Shown: piece after piece, positions 21,155-32,414 of the stretch
How the letters are laid out: every line of letters begins with the position of its first letter
Position numbering within the stretch: the first letter of the stretch is position 1
NCBI GenBank assembly: GCA_963794385.1
Contig: CAWCDT010000006.1
Span: 62,001-126,000, forward strand
DNA from: Gaiellasilicea sp963794385
GTDB taxonomy: Bacteria > Actinomycetota > Thermoleophilia > Gaiellales > Gaiellaceae
Length of the DNA: 64,000 bases
Reading direction: 5' to 3'
Translations under genes and position numbers: made by a program
Notes under the pieces: model-generated
Database searches by the model: none
What the model saw: only the letters and a program-made list of their open reading frames with translations
Told to the model about the DNA's origin: nothing

Positions 21155-21649
21155 GTGCGGCTCGTCTCTACCCGTCTGCGCGTCGGCGCAATCGCCTTCG
21201 CTGCTTCGTCGCTCTCGGCGCCGCCGGCTGTGGCGGCGACGAGACCGAAGGACGCGTTCGAGCAGCAGGTCGTCGAGGCGCGCAACACGGCCGACGGCGC
21301 GCTCGCGTACATCAAGCGGCCGTCGTCGATGGACGATCTGATCGTGCGGCTGCGGAGGAACGGCGACAGGCTCGCGGACCGCCTCCACGCACGATCGCGG
21401 CCACGGAGGCGCCGGAGGACCTGACGGAAGAGCGCGGCCGCCTCGCCGTGGCGCTCACCGCCATGTCGAAGGAGATGGACGCCGCCGCGAACTCGATCGA
21501 GCTCGTCCAGAGCGGCTCGACCGGAGGGAGGCCGGGTCCAGGTGGAGACGCTCATCTTCGAGACCTGGGACACGGTCCAGGCCGCGCTCGACGACCTGCG
21601 CGCCGACGGAATCGACGTCCTGCCGCTCCGGCGGGGCGGCGGGAACTAG
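21155..21649 (+). CDS. Secreted or lipoprotein with coiled-coil pattern, multiply frameshifted
   Basis: Reconstructed about 160 aa. It starts GTG at 21155, TACCCT 7 nt upstream. The opening MRLVSTRLRVGAIAFAA can continue in frame to a Sec-like AVAA site, or after a one-base shift to LGAAGCGGDETE, a convincing lipobox with lipidated Cys. The body is helical: FEQQVVEARNTADGALAYIK, then (other frame) EDLTEERGRLAVALTAMSKE, then (original frame) VETLIFETWDTVQAALDD, ending at 21649. At least two shifts are needed. Function unknown. It is the only plus-strand gene inside the segment that splits the ATP synthase locus. Confidence 0.5.
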
Positions 21650-21664
21650 AAGCCTCGGGCTCGG

Positions 21665-22751
21665 CTAGACCTGCGGCAACCCGGCCGCCGGGACCGGCTT
21701 CGCACCGTTCGTCGAGGCGTCCGGTCTTGAGCACGGCAACGGCTCGGCGAAGTGGCAGGCGCTCAGGTGGCCGTGGCCGCGGTCGATCAGCGCGGGCTCC
21801 TCGACCGCGCAGATCTCCTGCGCCTTCCAGCAACGGGTGCGGAAACGGCAGCCGGAGGGCGGGTTCGCCGGGCTCGGCACGTCTCCCCGCAGGATGATCC
21901 GCTGCCGCTGGCCGCGCTCGGTCGGGTCGTCGATCGGCACGGCCGACAGGAGCGCCTGCGGGTAGGGATGCGTCGGGCGCTCGTAGATCTGCTCCCGCGT
22001 CCCGATCTCGACGATCTTGCCCAGGTACATGACCGCGACGCGGTCCGAGACATGCCTGACGACCGAGAGATCGTGCGCGACGAAGACGTACGTCAGGCCG
22101 AAATCGTGCTGGAGCGACTCGAGCAGGTTGATCACCTGGGCGCGGATCGAGACGTCGAGCGCCGACACGGGCTCGTCGAGGACGAGCAGCTGCGGATTCA
22201 GGGCGAGCGAGCGTGCGATGCCGATCCGCTGCCGCTGCCCGCCCGAGAACTCGTGCGGGAAGCGGTTGCCGTGCTCCGGCGAGAGGCCGACCGTGCGCAG
22301 CAGCTCCTCGATCCGCGCCCTGCCGCCCGCGCCTGTACAGCCCGTTGATGCGCAGCGGCTCGGCGACGATCTCGCGCACGGTCATGCGTGGGTTGAGCGA
22401 CGCGTAGGGATCCTGGAAGACGATCTGCATCTCCCTCCGCACCTCGCGCATCTGGCGGCGCGAGAAGCCGGTGACGTCGCGCCCGTTGAAGAAGATCTTG
22501 CCGGCCGTCGGCTCCGTCAGCTTCATGATCGTCCGGCCGAGCGTCGTCTTGCCGCAGCCGGACTCGCCGACGACCCCGAGCGTCTCGCCTGCGCGCACGC
22601 TGAGGTCGACGCCGTCGACCGCGTGCACCTGGCCGACCTGGCGCTTCAGGAGGCCGCCGCGGATCGGGAAGTACTTGACGAGGCCCTCGACGCGGAGGAT
22701 CTCGTCGCCCTCCGCGCGGCGCTCGTGGATCTGTTCGATGACCTCGCTCAC
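21665..22751 (-). CDS. Second ABC importer: ATP-binding protein (OppF/DppF type), one frameshift
   Basis: About 361 aa when reconstructed. The 5' part contains Walker A GESGCGKTT and the Q-loop region VFQDPYASLNPRMT. The frame breaks near 22330 after EPLRINGLYR; the next frame gives FPHEFSGGQRQRIGIARSLA (signature), Walker B LLVLDEPVSALD, switch His in VAHDLSVV and a C-terminal oligopeptide-transporter domain with CRFRTRCWKAQEIC. The GTG start at 22751 overlaps the upstream ATPase stop (GTGA). Last gene of this operon; paralogous to the gene at 3381-4247. Confidence 0.87.
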
Positions 22752-23785
22752 GCAATCCCCTCCCCGACGCCGGCCGCCGTCGTGGCGGCGCCGTGGCCGT
22801 GCAGCTCCTCTGCGAAATGGCAACGCGTCAGGTGCTCGCGCTCGTCGATGCGACGCAGGTCGGGTACGTCCGTCCGGCAGCGCCCGCGGCCCTGCGAGAG
22901 GAAGCAGCGCGGATGGAACGCGCACCCGGGCGGCATGTTGAGCAGGCTCGGCGGCTGGCCGCTGATCGGGCGCAGCATGTCGCTCTCGGCGGCAAGCCGC
23001 GGCAGGCTTTGCATCAGTCCGATCGTGTACGGGTGCCGCGGGTTGGCGAAGATCGTGTAGATGTCGCCCATCTCGACGATGCGGCCGGCGTACATCACGA
23101 TCACGCGGTCGCAGAGCTCGGCGACGAGGCCGAGGTCGTGCGTGATCAGGATCGTGGCGGCGTGCGTTTCCTGCTGCGCCGCCTTGAGCACCTCGATCAC
23201 CTGCGCCTGGATGGTGACGTCGAGCGCCGTCGTGGGCTCGTCGGCGATCAGGAGCTTCGGCTCGTTCGCGATCGCCATCGCGATCATCGCGCGCTGCCGC
23301 ATCCCGCCCGAGAACTCGTGCGGGTACTGCGTGTAGCGGGTCGCCGGGTTCGGGACGCCGACGAGCTCGAGCAGCTCGATCACCCGCTTCTTCACCTGGT
23401 CGCCCTTCAGCTGCGGCCGGTGCGCCGAGATCGCCTCCGAGAGCTGGTCGCCGATTCTGAGCACCGGGTTCAGCGACGTCATCGGGTCCTGGAAGATCAT
23501 TGCGACGTCGTCGCCGCGCAACTGGCGCAGCTGCTTCGTGGGCATCTTCAGCAGGTTGCGCCCGTCGAAGACGGCCTCTCCGCTCGTGATCCGCCCCGGG
23601 GGCTGCGGGATCAGCCCGAGCAGTGACATCACGCTGACGCTCTTGCCCGAGCCGGACTCACCCACGACACCCAGCACCTCGCCCGGGAAGACGTCGTAGG
23701 TCACGCCGTTGACGGCGTGCACGATCCCGTCCTCGGTCGAGAACTCGACGACGAGATCCTTGACGGACAGGACGGGCTCAGGCAC
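22748..23785 (-). CDS. Second ABC importer: ATP-binding protein (OppD/DppD type)
   Basis: 345 aa and intact. Walker A GESGSGKSVSVMSLLGLIPQ, signature SGGMRQRAMIAMAI, Walker B LLIADEPTTALD, switch His in ITHDLGLV. The C-terminal dipeptide/oligopeptide domain has Cys at CAFHPRCFLSQGRGRC, a candidate Fe-S-binding cluster as in OppD relatives. Overlaps the upstream permease gene by 8 nt. It is the only gene of this operon without a frameshift. Confidence 0.92.
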   Translation of the reverse strand: MPEPVLSVKDLVVEFSTEDGIVHAVNGVTYDVFPGEVLGVVGESGSGKSVSVMSLLGLIPQPPGRITSGEAVFDGRNLLKMPTKQLRQLRGDDVAMIFQDPMTSLNPVLRIGDQLSEAISAHRPQLKGDQVKKRVIELLELVGVPNPATRYTQYPHEFSGGMRQRAMIAMAIANEPKLLIADEPTTALDVTIQAQVIEVLKAAQQETHAATILITHDLGLVAELCDRVIVMYAGRIVEMGDIYTIFANPRHPYTIGLMQSLPRLAAESDMLRPISGQPPSLLNMPPGCAFHPRCFLSQGRGRCRTDVPDLRRIDEREHLTRCHFAEELHGHGAATTAAGVGEGIA

Positions 23786-24781
23786 GGACCCGCCTCTGGG
23801 TGGGATCGAGCGCGTCGCGCAGGCCGTCGCCGATGAAGTTGATGCAGAGCGCGATCAGGACGATCACGAGGCCGGGGAACGTGACGAGCCACCAGTACTT
23901 GAGGCCCTCGCGCTCTGGCCCTCGTCGATGAGGACGCCGAGCGCCGGGTTCGGCGGCTGGACGCCGAAGCCGAGGAACGAGAGGCCGGCCTCGGTGAGGA
24001 TCGCCGCGGCGACGATCAGCGTCGCGTTCACGATGATCGGCCCGACCGCGTTCGGGAGCATGTGACGGACGATGATCCGCCAGTCGCCCGCGCCGGAGGC
24101 CTTCGCCGCCTCGACGAACTCCTTCTCCCGCAGCGACAGGAACGTGCCGCGGACGATGCGCGCGAACCCCGTCCAGAAGAGGAGCGCGAGGATGACGGCG
24201 ACGCGCACCGGCTCGCCCTCGCCCACGTAGACGGAGATCGTCAGCAGCACGGCGAGGCCCGGGAAGGGTCAGGACGAGGTCGGTGAACCGCATCAGGCGC
24301 GTTGTCGACCCAGCCGCCGAAGTAGCCGGCGATGGCGCCGACCGTCGTCCCGATCACCGTCGCGAGCAGCGAGACGACGAGCGCCACCCAGAGCGAGGTC
24401 CGCAGCCCGTAGATGACGCGGCTGAACGTGTCGCGGCCGAGGAAGTCGGTGCCGAAGTAGTGCTTCCCCTCGCGTCGTCGGCGGAATCGGTGACGTTGAG
24501 GAAGTCCGGCTCGTCGAACGGGTACGGCGCGAAGAAGTCGGCGAAGATCGCGACGACGCCGAGGAAGAGGAGCACGACGAGGCTACCCATCGCCAGACGG
24601 TGCCGCAGGAAGCGCCGCAGACGCGTAGCCCCACTGGCTGCGCGCCTTCAGCTCGAGGCCGCTCTCGTAGGCGAGATGGACATCGTCCGCGGCCGCCACC
24701 GCGGGCAGCGGGTCGCCCGGGAAGACCAGGCTGGCCGGCTGACTGCTCGATGTGCGGCGGCTGCGAGCTGCGCTCACTCAT
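23778..24781 (-). pseudogene. Second ABC importer: permease (OppC/DppC type), about six frameshifts
   Basis: Read in pieces across frames, the protein is a normal OppC of about 334 aa: N-terminal cytoplasmic tail (LELKARSQWGYASA), first helix MGSLVVLLFLGVVAIFADFF, FGTDFLGRDTFSRVIYGLR, helix pairs, EAA loop FVEAAKASGAGDWRIIVRHM, and terminus DGLRDALDPTQ. Breaks fall near 24735, 24610, 24470, 24300, 24265 and 23925. No in-frame stop or deletion interrupts the conserved parts, so sequence error is likelier than decay. Its ATG overlaps the stop of the upstream permease (ATGA). Confidence 0.75.
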
Positions 24782-25741
24782 AGCGGACGCGCGGATCGAG
24801 GTAGCCGTAGGCGACGTCGGCGATCAGGTTGAAGAGCACGATCGCGATCGACGTGATCGCAAGCCACGCCATGATCGGATACGGGTCGGCGTCGTTCAGC
24901 GCCTTGATGAAGTAGAGGCCCATCCCGTCCAGGGAGAAGATCGTCTCGGTGATGATGACACCGCCGAGAAGGCCGCCGAAGTTGAGCGCGATCACCGTCG
25001 TGAGCGGGATCGAGCGCGTTCCGGAACGCGTGCTTCATGATCACGGTGCGCTCCGGCAGCCCCTTCGCCCGCGCCGTGCGCACGTAGTCGGAGTTGATCA
25101 CCTCGAGCATCGAGGCGCGCATGAAGCGGCTGTACTGCGCGATGCTCGCGACCGCGAGCACGATCACCGGCAGCGCCAGGTGCTGGGCGCGGTCGAGCAG
25201 GAAGTTGTCCGGGTCGGGCGAGCTCAGGTTGGAGACGTAGAAGATGCGTATGTCGTAGGTGAGGAAGATGTTCACGACGAGCACCTGCAGCATGAGCGCG
25301 AGCCAGAAGACCGGCGTCGAGAGCCCGAGGAAGCTGAAGGTGGTTGCGCCGTAGTCGAAGAGGGAGTACTGGCGCACGGCGGAGTACACGCCGATGAAGA
25401 CCGCGAGGATGATCGCGATCAGCTCGGCGGCGATCACGAGCTGCAGGGTGTTCGTGAGCACGCGGCCGAGGTCGTCCCAGATCCGCCGCTCGCCGATGAT
25501 GGTCGAGCCGAACTTCTCGGTCACGGCCTCCTCGAGCCAGTAGAAGTAGCGGACGGGGATCGGCTCGTCGAGATGCTTGCTTCTCGGTGATCTGGTCGAG
25601 CGTCTGCTGCGAGATGTTCGGCGTCATCCTCAGCGTTCCGAGCGGGTCGCCGGTGGCGGAGACCATCGCGAAGACGAGGAAGCTGGCGGCGAAGAGGACG
25701 GGGATGCTGTAGAGCAGCCGGCGAAGGATGTAAGTGGTCAC
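24778..25741 (-). CDS. Second ABC importer: permease (OppB/DppB type), frameshifted
   Basis: Reconstructed about 320 aa: MTTYILRRLLYSIPVLFAASF (classic OppB opening), then after a break near 25575 the segment with TNTLQLVIAAELIAIILAV, a periplasmic loop, the EAA loop VRTARAKGLPERTVIMKHAF, and after a break near 25020 the last helices (GGVIITETIFSLDGMGLYF) ending GYLDPRVRYE. Start GTG at 25741. A 13-bp hairpin separates it from the binding-protein gene upstream. Confidence 0.8.
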
Positions 25742-25787
25742 GGTGCGCTCGCTTCCTTCGGTCGAACTGAAGCCGCTTGATGGAACC

Positions 25788-25817
25788 GGAGCCCGCCCCC
25801 TGGTGGGGGCGGGCTCC
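25788..25817. terminator. Intercistronic hairpin after the second binding-protein gene
   Basis: Perfect 13-bp arms GGAGCCCGCCCCC and GGGGGCGGGCTCC with a TGGT loop, 66 nt past the binding-protein stop and 46 nt before the permease start. It occupies the same place as the hairpin in the first ABC operon, pointing to the same mode of differential expression. Confidence 0.6.
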
Positions 25818-25883
25818 TGCGTGCTGCGTGTCTGATCTGTGCGTCCCATGGTCGTTGACGGCGGACGCTATCGCGGTCCTGGC

Positions 25884-27554
25884 CTACCCGGCGAACGCCC
25901 AGTCCTGGCGGAGTTCCACGTCGGGCCGTGTTGCGTCGGGTTGAGCAGGGGCACCCTTGAGCTTCTTGTCGTGGATCAGGAAGGCCGGCCGTGCGTAGAG
26001 CGGCAGCGTCACGACGTGCGACGCCATCAGCGCGTCGGCCTCGTTCAGGAGCGCGGTGCGCTTCGCCTGCGGGTCGAGCTCCTCGTTGCTCTTGAGGAGC
26101 AGGCGCGACGCGGGCCGGCTGCAGTAGTTCTGGTGGTTCTGGTCCCACCGCAGCGATGGATGTTGACCGTGAACCGCCGGGTCCGGGCTGCCGACCCACG
26201 CGAAGAGCATGATGTCCCAGTTCCTCGTCGGCAGGGTCACCGTCAGCGCGGTAAGCTGAACCTGGACGTTCAGCTCGATGCCGACGCTCTTCAGCTGCCC
26301 TGCATGATCTGGAACGCCAGCTCGCGCTGCTGGTTGCCGGCCGTCGAGTAGAAGTCGAACGACAGCTTGCCGACGCCCGGGCACGAGTAGATGTCGTTGT
26401 TCCGGGCCGACGGGGTCGCCGGGCCGCCGGTGCAGCCGTTGGAGCGAAGCAGCTCGATCGCCTTCTTCTGGCTGAAGCCGTACGGCTGGTACTTGTGCGC
26501 CTACGTACTCGGACTGGAAGTTCTTGTAGATCGACGTTGTTCAGCGCGGGCAGGTTCGGAGCGATCTCCTTGTAGGCAACCTGGCGGATCTGGGCGCGGT
26601 TGATGCCGGTCACGATCGCCTCGCGGACGAACTTCTTCTTGAGGGCCGGATGACCGCCGGCGCCGAGCTGGAAGTCGACGTGCTCCCACGAGAACTGGCT
26701 GGCCTGTCTGCACGTTGATGTTGCTCTGCTTCTTGATGTCGGCGATCTGCGTGCTGCGGCTGCGGGTGGATGATGTTGACCTCGCCGCCGCGCATCGCCT
26801 GGAACTGCGTGTTCGTGTCCGGGATGAAGCGGAACACGATCTGAGTTCAGATGCGCAGCGCTTGCCCCAGTAGTTCGGGTTGCGCTGTGACCACCATCTG
26901 CGTGCCGCGGCTCCAGCTGGCGAAGCCGGAACGGGCCGTTCGCGATCGGAGGTCCGTTGCGCCACGCTTGGTCGAAGTTCTGACCGGCGACGCCGCCCCT
27001 GGGTGCGACGGGCAGGAGCTTGCCCCACAGCGACCTTGTAGGCGCGTACGGCTTCTTGAAGGTGACGCGGACCGTCTTCGCGTCCACCTTCTGGATGCGG
27101 CCGATGTCCTCGTAGCCCGACGCGCGAGGCTGATCGTGTCGTTCGGGTTCATGATCGTTGGTACGTGAAGATGATGTCGTCGGCGGAGACGGGCTTGCCG
27201 TCAGCTCCACTTCGCGGCCGCCTTGAGCTTGTACGTGACCACCTGCGGCGACTTGCTGTTGAGCGTGGCGCTCTCGAGCAGGTCGATTGGATGAGCACGC
27301 CCTTGTTGTTGTACTTGATAGACGGAGCCGAGATGACCGGGCTGCACGACGCAGGCTGCCCCACGGCAGCGTTGCCCTCGACGGTGAACGTGTTCAGCGT
27401 CCTCGGCTCCTGATCCGCGCCGAAGATCACCGTTCCGCCGGCGGCGGCAGCCGCCTGCGGCTTCGCGTCGACGGCCGCAAAGGCACTCGACGCGGTAATG
27501 CTCATGACGGCGCGCAAGCGCGCCGAGCAGGAGCCAGAACGTGCGCTTACGCAT
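25884..27554 (-). pseudogene. Second ABC importer: family-5 substrate-binding protein, heavily frameshifted
   Basis: Fragments in all three frames reassemble to a family-5 solute receptor of about 550 aa. It starts MRKRTFWLLLGAL at 27554 with GGGGAGG upstream; a Sec-type signal ends near SSAFAAVDA with no lipobox Cys. Then come TVIFGADQEPRTLNTFT, SPQVVTYKLKAAAKWS, KPVSADDIIFTYQ, QAMRGGEVNIIHPQ, FSWEHVDFQLGAGGHPALK and the C-lobe NWDIMLFAWVGSPDP, ending at 25884. Well over ten single-base shifts occur, about one per 100-150 bp, the highest density in the window. Conserved blocks are otherwise intact, so error is likelier than a true pseudogene. Confidence 0.7.
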
Positions 27555-27766
27555 TCATTTTCCTCCCCGATTAGGAGCGTTCGCCGATCGAGTCCGTTCG
27601 ACCGGTCACGCGAACTTGGACGTTCGCGACCTGCGATTGTTAGTACGGCACGGTGAACCATGGTTCCCCGTGACCCTCCTTGCCGCAGCGCACCGCCAAC
27701 GCTCGCGGCCTCCCGCCGGGCAAAGCCCGGCTCCGGCCACAACAGCGCGGGCTCGGTCAGCGTCGA
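27555..27766 (-). promoter_or_regulatory. Regulatory region of the second ABC operon, with two inverted repeats
   Basis: This 212-bp region lies between the atpG stop and the binding-protein start. From the atpG side it holds a hairpin GCCGGGC-AAA-GCCCGGC at 27715-27731 (possible 3' end of atpG mRNA); a 24-bp near-perfect palindrome at 27649-27672 (arms CACGGTGAACCA and TGGTTCCCCGTG, one mismatch); and CGCGAAC-6 nt-GTTCGCG at 27609-27628. The last two look like operator sites. GGGGAGG is the ribosome-binding site. Confidence 0.45.
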
Positions 27767-28656
27767 CTAGGTCAGCGCTTCCGCGCCGGCGACGACTTCC
27801 AGGATCTCCTGCGTGATCTCGGCCTGGCGGGCGCGGTTCATCTGCAGCGTCAGCGAGTCGATCAGCTCGCCCGCGTTCTTCGACGCGTTCCGCATCGCGG
27901 TCATCCTCGCGCCTTGCTCCGACGCCGCCGACTCGAGCAGCGCGCGGTACACCTGCGTCTCGAGGTAGACCGGCAGCAGCCGGGCCAGGATCTCCTCCGG
28001 CTCGGGCTCGAAGATGAAGTCGCCGCGCAGCGCGTCGTCGCGGCGCTCCTCCTCGTCGGTCTCGAGGATGTCGGCCGAGATCGGCAGCAGGTCCTGCTCG
28101 GTCACCGTCTGGACGAGCGGCGAGACGTAGGCGTTGTAGACGAGCACCGCCCGGTCGATCTCGCCCTCGATGTAGAGCTCGCCGACGCGGTGCGCGATCG
28201 CCTGCGCGTCGGCGTAGGCCGGCCGGTCGGTGAAGCCGACGTACTCGGCGGCAGTCTCGTAGCGCCGGAACGCGAACGTCGAGCGGCCCTTCTTGCCGAC
28301 GGCGACGAAGCGGACCTGCTTCCCCTCCCCACGCAGCTGGCGCTCGAGGGCGAACGAGCGCCGGATGATCTGGGCGTTGAACGGGCCCGCGAGCCCGCGG
28401 TCGCCCGTCAGGGCGATCACCGCGACCGTCTTCTCCTCGTCGCGCTGCTGCAGGAGCGGCAGCCCGCGCACGGACGCGCTCGCACGGCCGACGCCCGCGA
28501 TCAGCTCGCGCATCGTCTCGGCGTACGGCCGCATCGCCTCGATCCGCGACTGCGCGCGGCGCAGGCGGGCCGAGGCGACGAGCTCCATCGCCTTCGTGAT
28601 CTTGCGCGTGTTCTTGACGGAGCGGACGCGCCGCTTCAGGTCCTGGACCGAGGCCA

Positions 28657-28657
<1 letters not shown>
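27767..28657 (-). CDS. atpG: ATP synthase F1 subunit gamma
   Basis: Central stalk subunit, 296 aa. The N-terminal helix motif RRVRSVKNTRKITKAMELVA and the C-terminal ASEQGARMTAMRNASKNAGE...LTLQMNRARQAEITQEILEV are diagnostic; the middle Rossmann-like part has ALTGDRGLAGPFNAQI. The ATG shares one base with the atpA stop (TAATG). atpD does not follow; the second ABC operon does. Confidence 0.97.
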
Positions 28658-30186
<1,529 letters not shown>

Positions 30187-30188
30187 GT

Positions 30189-30722
30189 TCAGCTCCTTGT
30201 CGCGAGTTCTTGGCGAAGACGGTTCAGGCGGCCGCGCACGCTCGCGTCGACGCGCAGCGAGCCGGCCTGGAGGACGATGCCGCCGATCAAATTCGGGTCG
30301 ACCTTGCGAGTCGCCTCGACGCCGCGGCCGGAGGACTGCTCGATCCTCTTCAGGATCGAGGCGGCCTCCTCGTCGGACAGCTCGTAGGCGGTAGTGAGCT
30401 CGACCGTGAGCCGGCGCTGCTCGGCGGCGACGAGCGCGTCGAGCTCGCGCTGGATCTCTTCGATCTCACTCGCACGGCCCTTTTCGGAGACGAGCAGGAC
30501 GAAGTTGCGGACGAGCTCGTCCGCGTCGCCCAGGATCTCGCCGAGCACGGCCGCCTTCTGCTGCGGGTCGAGCTCGGGATTGGCGAGCACGCGCCGCAGC
30601 TCCGGCACGTCGGCGATCGCGGCGGCGAAGTCGCCGAGCTCCGTGTGGACGACGTCCAGCTTGCCCGCGTCCTTGGCGGCCCCGAAGAGCGACCGCGCGT
30701 ACATCCGGTGGGCGACGGCCAC
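30189..30722 (-). CDS. atpH: ATP synthase F1 subunit delta
   Basis: Stator subunit joining F1 to the b subunits, 177 aa. N-terminal helical domain opening VAHRMYARSLFGAAKDAG and C-terminal domain with RRLTVELTTAYELSDEEA and DPNLIGGIVLQAGSLRVDASVRGRL, all family-typical. The GTG start shares a base with the atpF stop. Unlike mycobacteria, delta is not fused to a b subunit here. Confidence 0.95.
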   Translation of the reverse strand: MAVAHRMYARSLFGAAKDAGKLDVVHTELGDFAAAIADVPELRRVLANPELDPQQKAAVLGEILGDADELVRNFVLLVSEKGRASEIEEIQRELDALVAAEQRRLTVELTTAYELSDEEAASILKRIEQSSGRGVEATRKVDPNLIGGIVLQAGSLRVDASVRGRLNRLRQELATRS

Positions 30723-31249
30723 TAGACGCGCTCACGCTCCAGGGCGGAGAAGTCGAGCTCGCCGATCGCCTCGTCGATCAGCCTGCGATGGTCGTCGCGA
30801 TCGAGCACCTTGCCCGTCACCTTCGTCGTCGCGGCGAGGGCGAGCTCGGCGACCTCGGCGCGGATCTGCTCGAGCGCGCGGACGGTCTCGGCCTCGATCT
30901 GCTTGCGCGTGTCCTCGAGGCGGCGCTGCCGGTCGGCCTCAGCCTCCTCGCGGACGCGCTCGCGCTGCGCATCCGCCACCTTGCGAGCCTCGGCGAGGAT
31001 CTCCCCCGCCTCGCTCTTCGCCCGGCCGATGAGCTGCTTGTGCTCCTCCAGGAGCCTGCGCGCCTCGGCGCGTGCGCGCTCGGCCTCCTCGACCGACGAG
31101 CGGATTCGGTCACGACGCTCGTCGATCGTCTTCTGGATCGGGCCGAACGCGAACTTCCTGAGCACGAAGAACGTGATCGCGAAGCAGACGAGCGTCCAGA
31201 TCATCAGGCCCGGGACGACCTCGATCAGGGGTGAGGCTGCGAGCAGCAT
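30722..31249 (-). CDS. atpF: ATP synthase Fo subunit b
   Basis: Peripheral stalk, 175 aa. One N-terminal membrane helix (LIEVVPGLMIWTLVCFAITFFVL), then a long charged coiled coil (ERARAEARRLLEEHKQLIGR...). The start at 31249 is 3 nt after the atpE stop; longer readings run into atpE. The stop overlaps the atpH start by one base. Confidence 0.95.
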   Translation of the reverse strand: MLLAASPLIEVVPGLMIWTLVCFAITFFVLRKFAFGPIQKTIDERRDRIRSSVEEAERARAEARRLLEEHKQLIGRAKSEAGEILAEARKVADAQRERVREEAEADRQRRLEDTRKQIEAETVRALEQIRAEVAELALAATTKVTGKVLDRDDHRRLIDEAIGELDFSALERERV

Positions 31250-31251
31250 CT

Positions 31252-31512
31252 CTAGACCAGCACGTAGGCGAGCAGGCCGCCGATCAGGCCGTAGAAGACG
31301 ACGGCCTCGGTGAGCGCGAAGCCGAGCCACTGGATGCCCGTGAGCTCGCCGCGCAGCTCGGGCTGGCGCGCCACGGCCTGGATCATCGAGCCGAAGATGT
31401 TGCCGATTCCGATGCCGGCCCCGAGCGAGCCGAGGCCGATACCGAGCGCCAGCGCGATCGCCTTGCCGGCGTCGGTGTTGCTCGCGGCTTCCTGAGCAAG
31501 CAGATTGAACAC
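31252..31512 (-). CDS. atpE: ATP synthase Fo subunit c
   Basis: Rotor ring proteolipid, 86 aa. Helix 1 is glycine-rich (GIGLGSLGAGIGIGNIFGSM), the polar loop is ARQPE, and helix 2 carries the ion-binding Glu in FALTEAVVFYGLIGGLL. The Gln/Ser pattern expected for sodium binding is not seen, so protons are the likely ion (inference). Confidence 0.96.
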   Translation of the reverse strand: MFNLLAQEAASNTDAGKAIALALGIGLGSLGAGIGIGNIFGSMIQAVARQPELRGELTGIQWLGFALTEAVVFYGLIGGLLAYVLV

Positions 31513-31522
31513 GTACTCCTCC

Positions 31523-32414
31523 TTAATGCTCCGGCTCGATCGCCGAACCGATGTAGATGGCAGAGAGCGCAGCGAAGATGAAGGCCTGGATCGAGACCAC
31601 GATCACGACCTCGAACAGATAGAAAGCGGCGGCGGCCGGGACCGCAACCACTGCGATCGCCAGGTTGCCGATCACGAAGATCAGGCCGATGAAGGTCAGG
31701 ATCAGCATGTGGCCGGCGAGCATGTTCGCGTAGAGACGGACCGAGAGGCTGATCAGGCGCATGAACTGGCCGAGGATCTCGAGCGGCACGATCAACGGGT
31801 ACAGGCCCTTGGGGACGTCCGGGATCCAGCTCTTGAAGTACTTGACCGGGCCGTTGTAGCGGATGCCCTCGACGTGCGTGAAGAACGAAGGTCATCAGCG
31901 CGAGCGCGAGCGTGACGCTGATCGACGACGTCGCCGCGTAGATCGCAAGCGTCGGCAGCTCGACGCCGAAGAGGTCGAACGTCTCGTTCGAGAGCGGCAG
32001 CGGGATGAAGCCGAGCATGTTGATCACCCAGATGAAGAGCATCAGGCTGGCGACGTACGGGAACCAGCGCCCCATCGCCTTGTACGGCAGGCCCTGCTCG
32101 GCGACCTGCGACTGCGCGATCTCGTAGACCATCTCGCCCACTGCCTGGCGCCGGCCGACCTCGTTCCTCGCGCCGATGCGTGCACGCATCAGGAAGATCC
32201 CCAGCGCGATGGTGAGGATGGTGCCGAGGATCAGGTACGCGACCGCCTTGTTGATGGAGAGGTCGAGCGGCCCGATGTGGATCGGGATCCACTCGCCGAC
32301 CTCGAAGTCGTGCTCGGGATTGAACTCCTCCTCGCCGTTCTCGGTCGTGGACGCGAGCGCGACCTGCGGCAGGATGAGCCAGAGGGTCAGCGCGAGGGCG
32401 CCAACCCGCTTCAC
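31523..32414 (-). CDS. atpB: ATP synthase Fo subunit a, one frameshift
   Basis: Proton channel subunit, about 297 aa when reconstructed. An N-terminal signal-like helix (MKRVGALALTLWLILPQVALA) is followed by IHIGPLDLSINKAVAYLIL, VINMLGFIPLPLSNE and helix 4. The frame breaks near 31888 (ACCTTCGTTCTTCACG); the next frame restores THVEGIRYNGPVKYF and the essential-Arg helix LISLSVRLYANMLAGHMLI, ending AIEPEH. A functional atpB is expected in this organism, so this break is a strong hint of sequence error. Confidence 0.93.

Noticed and set aside
31880..31895. Programmed frameshifting or a split subunit a in atpB.
   Set aside because: The break lies inside a membrane helix with both halves conserved; no second start or slippery site is visible.
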